46,122 nt of DNA from Arthrobacter bambusae (GCF_022606295.1 NZ_JAHHZS010000033.1:1-46122); one strand, 5' to 3'; positions 32,250 to 40,925 are shown, counted from the stretch's first letter. Made by a program: numbers and translations. The notes: generated by a model from the letters alone, not told the origin.

Positions 32250-33320
32250 GTGGCTTCCCGCCCCTCACGCCGTGCCCTGCTGAAGACCGCAGGTTCAGCG
32301 ACGGCAGCCTTTGCCGCCGTCGCACTGTCCCTCACCGCTTGCTCAACGGGCTCAACCACCGCCGGTTCAGCCACCATGCCGGCCTCAAGCGGCCAGTTCC
32401 CGGTCACCATCAAGAACGTCTTCGGCGACACCACCATCAAGTCGCAACCGCAGCGCGTGGTGACCGTCTCGTGGGTCAATGACGATGTCGCCTTGGCTCT
32501 CGGCGTCGTACCGGTCGGGGTGCCCAAGGTCGCCTGGGGGAACAATGACAAGGGCTCCACTCCCTGGAAGGACGCAGCGCTGGAGAAGTTGGGCGCCGGC
32601 TTCGGCACCGCGAAGGCCCCGGTCCAGTTCTCCGAGGCAGACGGCATCAACTTCACTGAGGTCGCCAAGCTGGCCCCGGACGTCATCCTTGCCGCCTACT
32701 CGGGCTTGACCGAAGCCGAGTACAAGAAGCTCTCGGAAATTGCCCCCGTCGTGGCGCAGCCCGAACTCGCGTACGGCACGCCGTGGCAGGAAGCCACCAC
32801 GATCATCGGCAAGGCCTTGGGTAAGAGCCCGGAGGACGCCAAGCTCGTCTCGGACACCGAGGCCACCATCAAGGCCAAGGTCTCCGCGTTCCCGCAGCTC
32901 GCCGGCAAATCCTTCATCTACGGCAACCTTGAGCCTGCGAAGGGCGACGGCGTCAACGTCTACACAGCCAACGACAACCGTCCGCGTTTCCTGTCCGAAA
33001 TCGGCATGAAGCTCGCCCCCGTGGTGGAGAACGCCAGCAAGGGTTCCGAGGAGTTCTTCGTTCCGTGGTCCGCGGAAAAGGCCAACGAGCTTTCCTCGGA
33101 CGTTTTCGTGACCTGGGTGCCGGATTCCAAGACCACGGACCAGATCAAGCAGGACCCCCTGCTCGGCCAGATTCCGGCGATCAAGAAAGGCGCCTTGGTT
33201 GCCGGCTCCGACAACACCCTCACTCTGGCAATCTCCGCATCCTCGCCCCTGAGCCTGCCGTGGGCACTGGACATGTTCCTGCCGCAGCTGGCCAAAGGCG
33301 CCGACGCGGCAGCCAAGTAA
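32250..33320 (+). CDS. iron-siderophore ABC transporter, substrate-binding lipoprotein
   Basis: 356 residues from a GTG at 32250 behind AAGGAG. The N-terminus has a Tat-like SRRALLK, a hydrophobic stretch and a lipobox LTAC with the modified Cys at 31, so it is a lipid-anchored protein exported folded. The FepB/FhuD-type fold follows: NVFGDTTIKSQPQRVVTV, PDVILAAYSGLTEAEYKKL and a closing LSLPWALDMFLPQLAKG. It captures ferric siderophore outside the membrane for the permeases downstream. Siderophore type unknown. Confidence 0.93.
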   Translation: MASRPSRRALLKTAGSATAAFAAVALSLTACSTGSTTAGSATMPASSGQFPVTIKNVFGDTTIKSQPQRVVTVSWVNDDVALALGVVPVGVPKVAWGNNDKGSTPWKDAALEKLGAGFGTAKAPVQFSEADGINFTEVAKLAPDVILAAYSGLTEAEYKKLSEIAPVVAQPELAYGTPWQEATTIIGKALGKSPEDAKLVSDTEATIKAKVSAFPQLAGKSFIYGNLEPAKGDGVNVYTANDNRPRFLSEIGMKLAPVVENASKGSEEFFVPWSAEKANELSSDVFVTWVPDSKTTDQIKQDPLLGQIPAIKKGALVAGSDNTLTLAISASSPLSLPWALDMFLPQLAKGADAAAK

Positions 33321-33334
33321 GCGGATCACCCGAC

Positions 33335-34432
33335 ATGACACAGAGTACGACGACGGCGGGCCCGCCTTCCGCGGACGGCCCCGCGCGCGAGTTGGCAGCT
33401 CCTGCCCCTCACAGCGACTCCAAAGGGCACGACCAGCCAGTTCGCGCGAAAGCCGCCTGGCTGGTGGCCGCCGTCGTCGTGCTTGGACTTGTGTGTGCGG
33501 CCTCGCTCGCGACCGGCGCGCGGGGCATGTCCCTTGAAACCGTGTGGCAAGCACTCACCCAGTTCAACCCCGCGGACGGCAACCATGCCGTGGTCCACAC
33601 CCGCATTCCACGCACTGTGCTCGGTTTGCTGGCAGGGGCTGCCCTTGGCCTTGCCGGCGCCGCGATGCAGGGAGTTTCCCGCAACCCCCTGGCTGACCCG
33701 GGAATCATGGGCGTCAATGCCGGGGCGGCACTGGCCGTGGTCGCCGGGATCTACCTCTTCGGTATTTCGGGGGCGAGCGGCTACATCTGGTTCGCTTTCG
33801 TCGGCGCCGCCGCGGCCGCCGTCGTCGTCTATCTGATTGCGTCCCTGGGTCGTGACGGTGCGACGCCGGTGAAGCTCGCTTTGGCGGGGGCGGCGCTGAG
33901 CGCGGGGCTTTACTCGTTGACGAACGTGATCCTGGTTTCGAGCCAGGACACGCTGGACCGCTTCCGTTTCTGGCAGGTCGGTGGAATTGCCGGCACCGAC
34001 TGGTCCATCGTGTTGACCGGGTTGCCGTTCCTGCTGCTTGGGGCCGTGATCGTGCTGGGCAGTGGCCGGACACTCAACAGTCTTGCCCTTGGTGACGATG
34101 TTGCGCGGGGCCTCGGCCAGAACGTGGCCCTGGCCAGGGGCGTGGCCGCGCTCGGCATCGTTCTGCTCTGCGGATCAGCCACGGCGATGGCCGGTCCCAT
34201 CGGATTCGTCGGACTCGTGGTTCCGCACGCAATGCGCTTCTTCACGGGCCCGGACTACCGCTGGATCCTGCCGTTCTCGATGGTTCTCGCCCCGGCCCTC
34301 CTTCTGGTTTCGGACGTGATCGGCCGGGTGGTGCTCCTGCCCGGCGAAGTTCCCGCGGGCATCATGACGGCCATCGTCGGTGCTCCCGTCTTCGTCTGGC
34401 TCGTCCGCCGAGGCAAGGGAGTGTCGCTGTGA
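33335..34432 (+). CDS. FecCD-type iron-siderophore ABC permease
   Basis: 365 residues from the ATG at 33335, 14 bp after the lipoprotein gene. The first 45 residues are a soluble Ser/Pro-rich leader. About nine to ten membrane helices follow, with the FecCD blocks RIPRTVLGLLAGAALGLAGAAMQGVSRNPLADPGIMGVNAGA, LAxxPIGFVGLVVPHAMRFFTGPDYRW-like (AMAGPIGFVGLVVPH) and ADVIGR-like SDVIGRVVLLPGEVPAGIMTAIVGAP. It forms one half of the membrane channel. The stop overlaps the next gene by 4 bp (GTGA). Confidence 0.93.
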   Translation: MTQSTTTAGPPSADGPARELAAPAPHSDSKGHDQPVRAKAAWLVAAVVVLGLVCAASLATGARGMSLETVWQALTQFNPADGNHAVVHTRIPRTVLGLLAGAALGLAGAAMQGVSRNPLADPGIMGVNAGAALAVVAGIYLFGISGASGYIWFAFVGAAAAAVVVYLIASLGRDGATPVKLALAGAALSAGLYSLTNVILVSSQDTLDRFRFWQVGGIAGTDWSIVLTGLPFLLLGAVIVLGSGRTLNSLALGDDVARGLGQNVALARGVAALGIVLLCGSATAMAGPIGFVGLVVPHAMRFFTGPDYRWILPFSMVLAPALLLVSDVIGRVVLLPGEVPAGIMTAIVGAPVFVWLVRRGKGVSL

Positions 34433-35465
34433 GCCCCCGCAACAGGACCGCACTCCTGGGCACCGGCGTCGTTGTCCTCTTCGCGGTGACCGTACTCCTT
34501 GGCAGCTACACGGTAACCGTCCCCGATTTCTTCAGGATCCTGGCGGCCCATTTGACCGGCAGCGAGAAGATCCCGGGCGCAAGCTTCATCGTCATGGAAA
34601 ACAAACTGCCCCGGGCCGTGCTGGGAATCCTGATCGGCGTGGCATTCGGCCTTTCGGGCGGGCTGTTCCAGACCATGCTCCGCAACCCGCTCGCAAGCCC
34701 CGACGTCATCGGCATCACTTACGGTGCGAGTGCCGCGGCTGTCCTGGCCATTGTCGTGTTCGGCGCGTCCGGTGCCGCCGTGTCCGGTGCGGCGCTGGCT
34801 GGTGCAATCGGCGTCGCGCTCGTCATCTATGCCATGTCGCGAGGCGGCGGGGGTTCAGGTGGCGGATCGGGCGGCCGGGGCGGGAACGCGGCAGGCAACC
34901 GGCTTATCCTCGCCGGCGTCGGGATCGCCGCCGCGTTGGGGGCGGTGGTGAACTTCCTCATGACCCGGGCGGACATCCGGACTGCTTCCGAGGCCCTCAT
35001 TTGGCTCAACGGTTCCTAAATTCAGCCGATTGGGAGCGCGTGGGTGTCCTCTTCGCCTCGCTCGCGGTGCTTGGTCCCGCGCTGGCCTTCCTCGCTGGTC
35101 CGTTGCGCATGCTCGAACTCGGGGACGACGCCGCGGCCGGACTGGGGATCCGGGTGCAGGCCGTGCGTTTCGGACTGGTGATCACCGCCGTCGCGCTCGC
35201 AGCAGTGGCGACGGCGGCAGCCGGGCCGGTTGCCTTCGTCGCGTTCCTTGCCGGACCGATCGCCCGGCGGATTGTCGGGCGCCCCAGCCTTCCGGCGTCC
35301 GCGTTCACGGGCGCCGTCATTGTCCTCGCCGCCGACTACGTCGCGTACAACGTGGCGCCCCTGATTCTGAGCGGCACGGTCCTGCCGGTCGGCGTGATTA
35401 CCGGCGCCCTCGGCGCTCCATTCCTGTTGTGGCTCCTGGTCACGTCCAACCGAAAGGAAGCCTGA
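34429..35465 (+). pseudogene. FecCD-type iron-siderophore ABC permease, second subunit, frameshifted
   Basis: The GTG frame from 34429 gives a normal N-terminal half (RAVLGILIGVAFGLSGGLFQTMLRNPLASPDVIGITYGA) but stops at 35017-35019 after EALIWLNGS. The remaining half (LNSADWERVGVLFASLAVLGPAL to LLWLLVTSNRKEA) continues in the -1 frame to 35465. Inserting one base in GGTTC-CTAAATTC would restore LNGSLNSADWERV, the normal family sequence, and a 345-residue protein. So one base, probably a C, is missing near 35015. No classic slippery heptamer is seen. This is a real mutation or a sequencing error; if real, the importer lacks a channel half. Confidence 0.88.
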
Positions 35466-35466
35466 C

Positions 35467-36306
35467 ATGGCACGACTGAGCGCACGCGGCTTGACGCTCC
35501 AATACGAGCAGCGACGGGTGATCGAAGGACTCTCGACGCAGATTCCCGAAGGCAAAGTGACCATGATCGTCGGTGCCAACGCCTGCGGAAAATCGACGCT
35601 GCTCCGGGGGCTGTCCAGGCTCCTGAAGCCGAGCGCCGGCGTCGTCACTCTGGATGGCAAGGACATCCACTCCCGCCCGGCCCGCGAACTCGCCCGCACG
35701 CTCGGCCTTCTTCCGCAGCACCCTCTGGCCCCGGATGGCATCACCGTCCGCGAACTGGTGGGCCGCGGACGCTATCCGCACCAAGGGTTCTTCCGCAGCT
35801 GGAGGACTGGCGACCGGTCGGTGCATGATCTCGCCGTCCAACGCGCACTCGAGACCACTTCAACGCTTGAGCTTGCTGAACGGAACGTCGACGAACTGTC
35901 CGGCGGGCAACGCCAGAGGGTGTGGATCGCGATGGCCCTTGCCCAGGAGACGGATGTCCTGCTCCTCGACGAACCCACCACCTACCTTGACCTGGCACAC
36001 CAAGTGGAGGTGCTGGATCTGGTGACCGACCTCAACCGCAGCCGCGGAACCACCGTGGCAATCGTTCTGCACGACCTCAACTTGGCAGCGCGATACGCGG
36101 ACCACGTTATCGCGATGAAGGCCGGGGCGATCGTCGCCGAGGGGCGGGCGCTGGATGTGGTCACTGAAGACTTGGTCCGCGACGTTTTCGGCTTGGAGTC
36201 CCGGGTGGTTCCAGACCCAATTTCCGGCACTCCTCTCATTCTCCCGATCGGCCGGCACCACACCGCAACGCCCTCAACACCCATCGAATTGGAGTTCGCC
36301 TCATGA
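35467..36306 (+). CDS. iron-siderophore ABC transporter ATP-binding protein
   Basis: 279 residues, FepC/FhuC type. Walker A GANACGKSTL (about 36-45; note Ala-Cys where Gly-Ser is common), Q-loop LGLLPQHP, signature ELSGGQRQRVWIAMALAQ, Walker B VLLLDEPTTYLDLAHQ and the H-loop VLHDLNLAARYADH. It powers import through the two permeases. It begins 1 bp after the stop of the frameshifted permease and overlaps the SIP gene by 4 bp. Confidence 0.95.
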   Translation: MARLSARGLTLQYEQRRVIEGLSTQIPEGKVTMIVGANACGKSTLLRGLSRLLKPSAGVVTLDGKDIHSRPARELARTLGLLPQHPLAPDGITVRELVGRGRYPHQGFFRSWRTGDRSVHDLAVQRALETTSTLELAERNVDELSGGQRQRVWIAMALAQETDVLLLDEPTTYLDLAHQVEVLDLVTDLNRSRGTTVAIVLHDLNLAARYADHVIAMKAGAIVAEGRALDVVTEDLVRDVFGLESRVVPDPISGTPLILPIGRHHTATPSTPIELEFAS

Positions 36307-37418
36307 ACGCAGACGCCGCAGTGCGAAACGCCATCACGGAGCCGATGACCCTCGCGTTCGACGTCACCGTCACCGCCGTCGAGGACCTGGGACCCAATTT
36401 CCGCCGCATCACCTTCGGGGGATATTGCCTGCGCCGTTTCGGGGTTTCGGGGGACACCCTGGACCTGCGCATCAAGCTCATGATTCCCTCGCTCGACGGC
36501 GTCGGCCGCCCCCTGCCCCTGCCTGCCTTCAATACGGGCGACGCCGGTTGGTACCGGGAATGGTTGGCGATGGACCCCACCGTGCGCGGTTCGATGCGCA
36601 CCTACACTGTGCGGAACGAGAGGATTGACGCCGTCTACCCGGAGATCGACGTCGACTTCGTGATGCACTTCCATGACTGCGGCGGCACCCGCGGCTGGCC
36701 GCGCGGCGGCGTGGCGGGGTCCGACGTCGACGGCGGTTCGACTCACCCGACGGGCGGGCCCGCGGCTAATTGGGCGCTCGCCGCGAAACCGGGGGATGCG
36801 ATCACGATCATCGGCCCCAACAATCGGGCAGCCCACTGCATCACGGCGGAAACTTACTCCGGCATTGAATGGCGTCCCGGCTTGGCACAGCGGGTCCTCC
36901 TTGGCGGCGACGAAACGGCGGTCCCTGCCATCAGCGCGATCCTGGAATCCTTGCCCGCGGGAATCACAGGGCATGCCTTCCTCGAAGTACCAGAGGCAGG
37001 GGATTTCCAAGACCTCGACACCGACGCCGACATCGAAATCACATGGCTCGCGCGCGGCGCGGCGCTCGGCCGTGCACGCCCCCATGGCGAGTTGCTGAAG
37101 AGCGCCGTCCGCGGAGCCGTACCCGTCCCCGGTTGGGTGGGCATCGTCCCGCTCGATGGCGCCGCAGGGCCCGAGCCCGAAGACGTCAATGTGGACCAGG
37201 ACATCTTGTGGGAGACCCCGCTGCGCATGGACACGGCCGCGATCGAAGCGAGCCGCAACCCGGGCCTTCCCGCCGGCGCCTCGCCGTTCTATGCCTGGAT
37301 CGCAGGCGAGGCAGGGGTCATCAAGGAGCTCCGCCGGTATCTCGTCCGGGATGTGGGGATCGACCGGAAACAGGTGGCATTCATGGGCTACTGGCGCAAG
37401 GGGAAAGCCGAACTCTAG
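36303..37418 (+). CDS. siderophore-interacting protein (FAD-dependent ferric-siderophore reductase)
   Basis: 371 residues, longer than the 250-280 of E. coli YqjH because of inserts. The FAD-binding barrel has PNFRRITFGG and MRTYTVRNER; a linker rich in Gly/Asp/Thr (PRGGVAGSDVDGGSTHPTGG) follows; the NAD(P)H domain has LLGGDETAVPAISAILESLP and the closing FYAWIAGEAGVIKELRRYLVRDVG...GYWRKGKAE. It reduces iron of imported siderophores in the cytoplasm to release it. Last gene of the iron operon. Confidence 0.94.
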   Translation: MNADAAVRNAITEPMTLAFDVTVTAVEDLGPNFRRITFGGYCLRRFGVSGDTLDLRIKLMIPSLDGVGRPLPLPAFNTGDAGWYREWLAMDPTVRGSMRTYTVRNERIDAVYPEIDVDFVMHFHDCGGTRGWPRGGVAGSDVDGGSTHPTGGPAANWALAAKPGDAITIIGPNNRAAHCITAETYSGIEWRPGLAQRVLLGGDETAVPAISAILESLPAGITGHAFLEVPEAGDFQDLDTDADIEITWLARGAALGRARPHGELLKSAVRGAVPVPGWVGIVPLDGAAGPEPEDVNVDQDILWETPLRMDTAAIEASRNPGLPAGASPFYAWIAGEAGVIKELRRYLVRDVGIDRKQVAFMGYWRKGKAEL

Positions 37419-37430
37419 CCCGCCCCTGGC

Positions 37431-37557
37431 GACGCCCGCTCACATATATCGTCACTTTCCCTGACGCTCGCTCACGTATACGGCCAAAAGCCGGAACGCC
37501 CGCTCACCTCATGTGAGCGGGCGTTCGGTCAAAATGCCCCATAGGTGAGCGGGCGTC
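37431..37557. repeat. family C palindromic repeat cluster 3
   Basis: Four units in 127 bp: GACGCCCGCTCAC at 37431, GACGCTCGCTCAC at 37463, a perfect 14-bp hairpin (GAACGCCCGCTCAC, loop CTCAT, 37494-37526) and an inverted copy ending at 37557. It follows the stop of the iron operon and precedes the first SGNH gene, so it probably ends the iron transcript. Confidence 0.88.
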
Positions 37558-37609
37558 GAATTAACCTGGGCTTTGCCGGCGGGCAACCAGGCGGGGCTAC
37601 GCTGGCGGG

Positions 37610-38500
37610 GTGGCTGGGAACGTGCTTGATGCTGACCAGAACGGACGACGGCGGTTTGTTGCCTTGGGCGATTCCTTCACCGAAGGCGTGGGGGACCGGA
37701 ACGAGGGCCTGCCGAACGGCGTCCGGGGCTGGGCCGACCGCGTTGCCGAGAAGCTGGCCAAGGCCGAACCTGGCTGGGAGTATGCGAATCTTGCCGTGCG
37801 GAGCAAGCGCCTCCGCCATATTGTCGACGAGCAACTGGACCGCGCCTTGGCCATGGAACCCACGCTCATCACGCTTTACGCGGGCGGCAACGACATCCTG
37901 GATTTCGGCACCGACATGGACATCCTCATGGCCGAGTACGAAAGGCTCGTGGCGCGCCTTGCAGCCACGGGAGCAACGTTGGTCCTGTTCACGGGGTACG
38001 ACGTCAAGGTCTCGGCCGTGCTGGAACCGTTCAAGAAGCGGAACGCCCTCTACAACGAACGCGTCCGCGAACTGGCCGCCAAGTACGGGGCCGTGCTGGT
38101 GGATTATTGGTGCCTTGACGCCTACCACGACCGCCGGATGTGGGCCTCGGACCGTCTCCACATGTCGAAAGCCGGACACAAATACATGGCGTCGCAGGTC
38201 CTGGATCACCTCGGCGTCCCGCACAAGTTCTCTCCCAAGGACTGGGAGCCACCACAGCGCCTCAAGCTGCGCGATTGGGAACGCCGACAACGTCGCTGGG
38301 TGAACGATTGGGTCCTGCCCTTGTTCGGCCGGAAGCTTCGCGGCGTCACGCTTGGGGACAGCCTTGGCCCGCGCTGGCCGGAGCCCGTGAAGGTGCCGAG
38401 GAAGGCCGGGCTGCGGAAGGTCGCGGAGCGCCAAGCCGCAGCGGCGGCCACCGACTCTGGAAGCCAGGCAACAGGAAGAGCCCACAACGGGGGGACATGA
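37610..38500 (+). CDS. SGNH/GDSL hydrolase, paralogue 1
   Basis: 296 residues. Block I FVALGDSFTEGVGD carries the catalytic Ser22; block III is YAGGNDI with the oxyanion Asn; block V SDRLHMSKAGH carries the Asp-x-x-His pair. The C-terminal part (DWEPPQRLKLRDWERRQRRWVNDWVLPLF) is conserved among the three paralogues. No signal peptide, so a cytoplasmic esterase/lipase-like enzyme is likely. It starts with GTG at 37610 in a poor SD context, and overlaps the next paralogue by 4 bp (ATGA). Confidence 0.9.
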   Translation: MAGNVLDADQNGRRRFVALGDSFTEGVGDRNEGLPNGVRGWADRVAEKLAKAEPGWEYANLAVRSKRLRHIVDEQLDRALAMEPTLITLYAGGNDILDFGTDMDILMAEYERLVARLAATGATLVLFTGYDVKVSAVLEPFKKRNALYNERVRELAAKYGAVLVDYWCLDAYHDRRMWASDRLHMSKAGHKYMASQVLDHLGVPHKFSPKDWEPPQRLKLRDWERRQRRWVNDWVLPLFGRKLRGVTLGDSLGPRWPEPVKVPRKAGLRKVAERQAAAAATDSGSQATGRAHNGGT

Positions 38501-39315
38501 CCATGGCTACGCATACGCCGCTTCGATTCGTCGCCGTCGGAGATTCCTTCACCGAAGGCGTCGGCGACGTAGACCTTCGCCTTCCCAACGATTGCCGGGG
38601 CTGGGCCGATCGCGTGGCAGAGGAACTGGCCAGGCACCAGCCGCAGGCACAGTACGCCAACCTTGCCCTCCGCGGCCGGCGGCTCACGCCGATCGTGGTT
38701 GAACAACTTGAGCCGGCGCTCGCGATGGCTCCCACTTTGGTCAGCTTCCATGCCGGCGGCAACGATCTCCTCGGTGCACGGCTGGACATGCGCCTACTGG
38801 TCCGTGGTTTCGAGGCCGCCGTTGCCAGGATCGCGCAAAGTGGTGCCCGGGTCGTGCTGTTCACCGAATACAACGTGCCGCTCTCGCCCGTTCTGGAGCC
38901 GCTTAAGCTGCGCACGGCCGTTTTCAACAAGCACATCCGGCGCATTTCGGCAGCCTACGGAACGCTTCTGGTGGACCATTGGTGCTTCGAAAACTATCAG
39001 GACCGCCGTATGTGGGCTCCGGACAGGCTGCATATGTCCGGTATAGGACACCGCTACATGGCCAAGAAAGTCCTGGAAGTCCTGGGCGCCACGCACTCGC
39101 TCGAGTCACCGGTACTCGGGCCGCTGCAACCGCGGAGCCGCGCCGGGATCATGGCCGACGACGCCGCGTGGCTCAGGCGCGATGTCGCACCCTGGCTTTC
39201 GCGTCGCTTCAGGGGAGTTTCGAGCGGGGATCATCTGAGCGCCCGCTGGCCGGCCCTGATGCCCGTTGTCTTGCCGGAGCGACTGGGGACGTCCCGTCAA
39301 TCAGTCAGGCTTTGA
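38497..39315 (+). CDS. SGNH/GDSL hydrolase, paralogue 2
   Basis: 272 residues from the ATG at 38497 (a second ATG at 38503 is possible), preceded by GGGG. Block I FVAVGDSFTEGVGD, block III FHAGGNDLLG, block V PDRLHMSGIGH: all catalytic residues are kept. It is translationally coupled to paralogue 1. The C-terminal end is Arg-rich like the others. Its substrate is not predictable. Confidence 0.9.
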   Translation: MTMATHTPLRFVAVGDSFTEGVGDVDLRLPNDCRGWADRVAEELARHQPQAQYANLALRGRRLTPIVVEQLEPALAMAPTLVSFHAGGNDLLGARLDMRLLVRGFEAAVARIAQSGARVVLFTEYNVPLSPVLEPLKLRTAVFNKHIRRISAAYGTLLVDHWCFENYQDRRMWAPDRLHMSGIGHRYMAKKVLEVLGATHSLESPVLGPLQPRSRAGIMADDAAWLRRDVAPWLSRRFRGVSSGDHLSARWPALMPVVLPERLGTSRQSVRL

Positions 39316-39360
39316 AATGGTCAAGCGTCACGCCTGACAACTTTGGCTGCGGACGGGCAT

Positions 39361-39645
39361 CTAGTCCAGCAGGTTTTCGAACCCTGCGGATGCGGAGGTC
39401 ACCGTGAATTCGATGATTTCGAAGTCCGCTACCCCGTTGACGTAGAACGGATCCGTCGCCAGCGAAGCGTCCAGCGTTGTGCGATCGACGTTGGACAGCA
39501 GCACGCCCCCGATGGCTGGAACACGACGACCGGACGCGAGGAACGTGCCGGCGTCGAACGCTTCTTTGACCCAATCCATGTGTGCCGGGCGGTGGAAATC
39601 GACGATCTCGTCGGGAACTTTGTAGGTCAGAGAGACGACGAACAT
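39361..39645 (-). CDS. YciI family protein
   Basis: 94 residues, the normal size for this ferredoxin-like fold. It begins MFVVSLTYKVPDEIVDFHRPAHMDWVKEAF with the conserved His/Asp pair (R-x-x-H, then a later Asp in TDPFYVNGVADFEIIEF). YciI proteins may be small hydrolases or dehydrochlorinase-like enzymes; the role is mostly unknown. Located downstream of the NADPH/F420 reductase-like gene on the same strand behind a hairpin. Confidence 0.88.
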   Translation of the reverse strand: MFVVSLTYKVPDEIVDFHRPAHMDWVKEAFDAGTFLASGRRVPAIGGVLLSNVDRTTLDASLATDPFYVNGVADFEIIEFTVTSASAGFENLLD

Positions 39646-39663
39646 GCCGCCCAGCCTACAACG

Positions 39664-39693
39664 CGGAGGACGGCCACAAGGGGCCGCCCTCCG
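39664..39693 (-). terminator. hairpin downstream of the reductase-like gene, possible terminator
   Basis: CGGAGGACGGCC / GGCCGCCCTCCG, a 12-bp stem with one mismatch and a 6-nt loop, fills the 56-bp gap between the reductase-like gene and YciI. No T-run follows on the minus strand, so it may be only an attenuator. Confidence 0.4.
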
Positions 39694-39701
39694 AAAATGA
39701 A

Positions 39702-40334
39702 CTACGGCAGGAGCTTGACTGCGGAGTTCCAGTTGTAGTCGGGGTGGGCTTCGCTGATCTGCAGGGTCATGACGAGCAGCTGGAAGGCTTCGAGCTCACG
39801 CGAGCGGCGCAGCGGTCCGACGTTCACCGGACGCAGCCCGGCGCCTTTGACGAAGTCGACGACGGCGCCCGTCGCCTCGGCGTCGTCGCCCGCCACGAGT
39901 ACGTCGAGGGTCTGGCCGTCCACTTCGCCCTCCGCGAGCGTGGCGGCGAAGACGGTGTTGAATGCCTTGACGACCGAGGCGCCGGGCACCAAGGCCTGTA
40001 GTTCTTCGGCGGCCGAAGTTCCGGCGGGAACGGTGAGGGAATCGAAGGTCTCGAAGTTCACGGGGTTGGAGATGTCCACGATCGTCTTGCCGTTGAGCGC
40101 TGAGCCGTAGGAAGAAAGGACTTCTTTGGAGGCCCCGAACGGCGTAGCCAGCACCACGATGCTGCCTTCCACCGGAGATCCCGTGATGCCGGAGGTTCCG
40201 TTGACCGTCGCCGCAAGCGCGGCAGCGGAGCCGGCGTTGCGGCTGAGGATCTGGACGCTCTTGCCTGCTGTGGCAGCGCGGGCCGCGATGCCGGACGCCA
40301 TGTTGCCCGTGCCGATGATGGTGATGTCAGTCAT
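39702..40334 (-). CDS. NADPH-dependent F420-reductase-like oxidoreductase
   Basis: 210 residues. The Rossmann start is TDITIIGTGNMASGIAARA (NADPH-binding GxGxxA/G), followed by IVVLATPFGA, DISNPVN and ASVVKAFNTVFAATL, the pattern of Fno-like F420:NADPH oxidoreductases and related NAD(P)-binding proteins. The C-terminal helices end with DYNWNSAVKLLP. The genus is not rich in F420 enzymes, so the true substrate may differ. It is under a promoter covered by two MarR-type operators and is the likely target of the divergent marR gene. Confidence 0.85.
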   Translation of the reverse strand: MTDITIIGTGNMASGIAARAATAGKSVQILSRNAGSAAALAATVNGTSGITGSPVEGSIVVLATPFGASKEVLSSYGSALNGKTIVDISNPVNFETFDSLTVPAGTSAAEELQALVPGASVVKAFNTVFAATLAEGEVDGQTLDVLVAGDDAEATGAVVDFVKGAGLRPVNVGPLRRSRELEAFQLLVMTLQISEAHPDYNWNSAVKLLP

Positions 40335-40370
40335 TATCTTTTCCTTCGCGTGAGTCCTGCGGATTCATTT

Positions 40371-40386
40371 ACTTGAAGCTTCAACT
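40371..40386. promoter_or_regulatory. MarR operator candidate 1
   Basis: ACTTGAAGCTTCAACT, with the perfect 12-bp palindrome TTGAAGCTTCAA inside. It lies at the expected transcription start of the reductase-like gene. Confidence 0.75.
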
Positions 40387-40389
40387 AAA

Positions 40390-40418
40390 ACAATAATGAG
40401 CTTGAGTTGAAGTGTCAA
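40390..40418 (-). promoter_or_regulatory. promoter of the reductase-like gene
   Basis: Minus strand TTGACA (40413-40418), 17-bp spacer, TATTGT (40390-40395). The -35 lies within operator 2 and the start point within operator 1, an arrangement that gives tight repression. Confidence 0.72.
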
Positions 40419-40420
40419 GT
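40405..40420. promoter_or_regulatory. MarR operator candidate 2
   Basis: AGTTGAAGTGTCAAGT, identical to the reverse complement of operator 1 except at the two central bases. The centres of the two sites are 34 bp apart. Confidence 0.75.
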
Positions 40421-40445
40421 ATTTATTTCCTTCTAAGATGAATCC

Positions 40446-40925
40446 ATGACCGAACCGCGCTGGCTCAATGCCGACGAACGCCGTGCCTGGCTGGCCCTCC
40501 TGAGCATCAACACCCTTCTGCCCGCAGCTTTGGATACACAACTGCAAGCGGCCGGCAAATTGTCGCTGTTCGACTACAACGTGCTTGCGATGCTGTCCGA
40601 AGCGGATGGGCGTTTCCTGCCGATGAGTGAGCTTGCCGCCCGCACCAGCGCTTCCCTGTCGAGGTTGTCGCACGTCGTGACCAAGCTCCAAAGACGCGGT
40701 TGGGTGGAACGCGAGGCCCATCCGGGCGACGCCCGTGTCACCGTGGCGCACCTGACCGAGTCCGGGATGGACACCATCGTGTCCCTCGCCCCGGGTCATG
40801 TGGACGCGGTCCGCGCCTTGATGTTGGACGCCATGACCGACGACGACGTTGCGGACCTCGCGCGGATCGCAGAGAAAATCGTGGCCAGGTTGGACGACGA
40901 TCACTGGATCCTGCGCGAACGCTAA
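40446..40925 (+). CDS. MarR family transcriptional regulator
   Basis: 159 residues with the winged helix-turn-helix DNA-binding core (FDYNVLAMLSEADGRFLPMSELAARTSASLSRLSHVVTKLQRRGWVER, about 40-90, and wing HPGDARVTVAHLTESG). The N-terminal and C-terminal helices form the dimer. Such proteins respond to phenolics or oxidants. It stands divergently to the reductase-like gene; the two shared operators between them support control of both genes. Confidence 0.93.
   Translation: MTEPRWLNADERRAWLALLSINTLLPAALDTQLQAAGKLSLFDYNVLAMLSEADGRFLPMSELAARTSASLSRLSHVVTKLQRRGWVEREAHPGDARVTVAHLTESGMDTIVSLAPGHVDAVRALMLDAMTDDDVADLARIAEKIVARLDDDHWILRER

Noticed and set aside
32385..33554. 389-residue minus-strand frame opposite the siderophore-binding gene, considered as the missing jetD
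   Set aside because: It is antisense to a clear lipoprotein gene and has no Toprim or DUF3322 features.
35005..35025. Programmed -1 frameshift in the permease gene
   Set aside because: The site GGTTCCTAAA is not a X-XXY-YYZ slippery heptamer, and this family is not known to need frameshifting.
31190..37557. CRISPR array made of the GACGCYCGCTCAC repeats
   Set aside because: Units are short, differ in orientation and spacing, are palindromic, and no cas gene is present.
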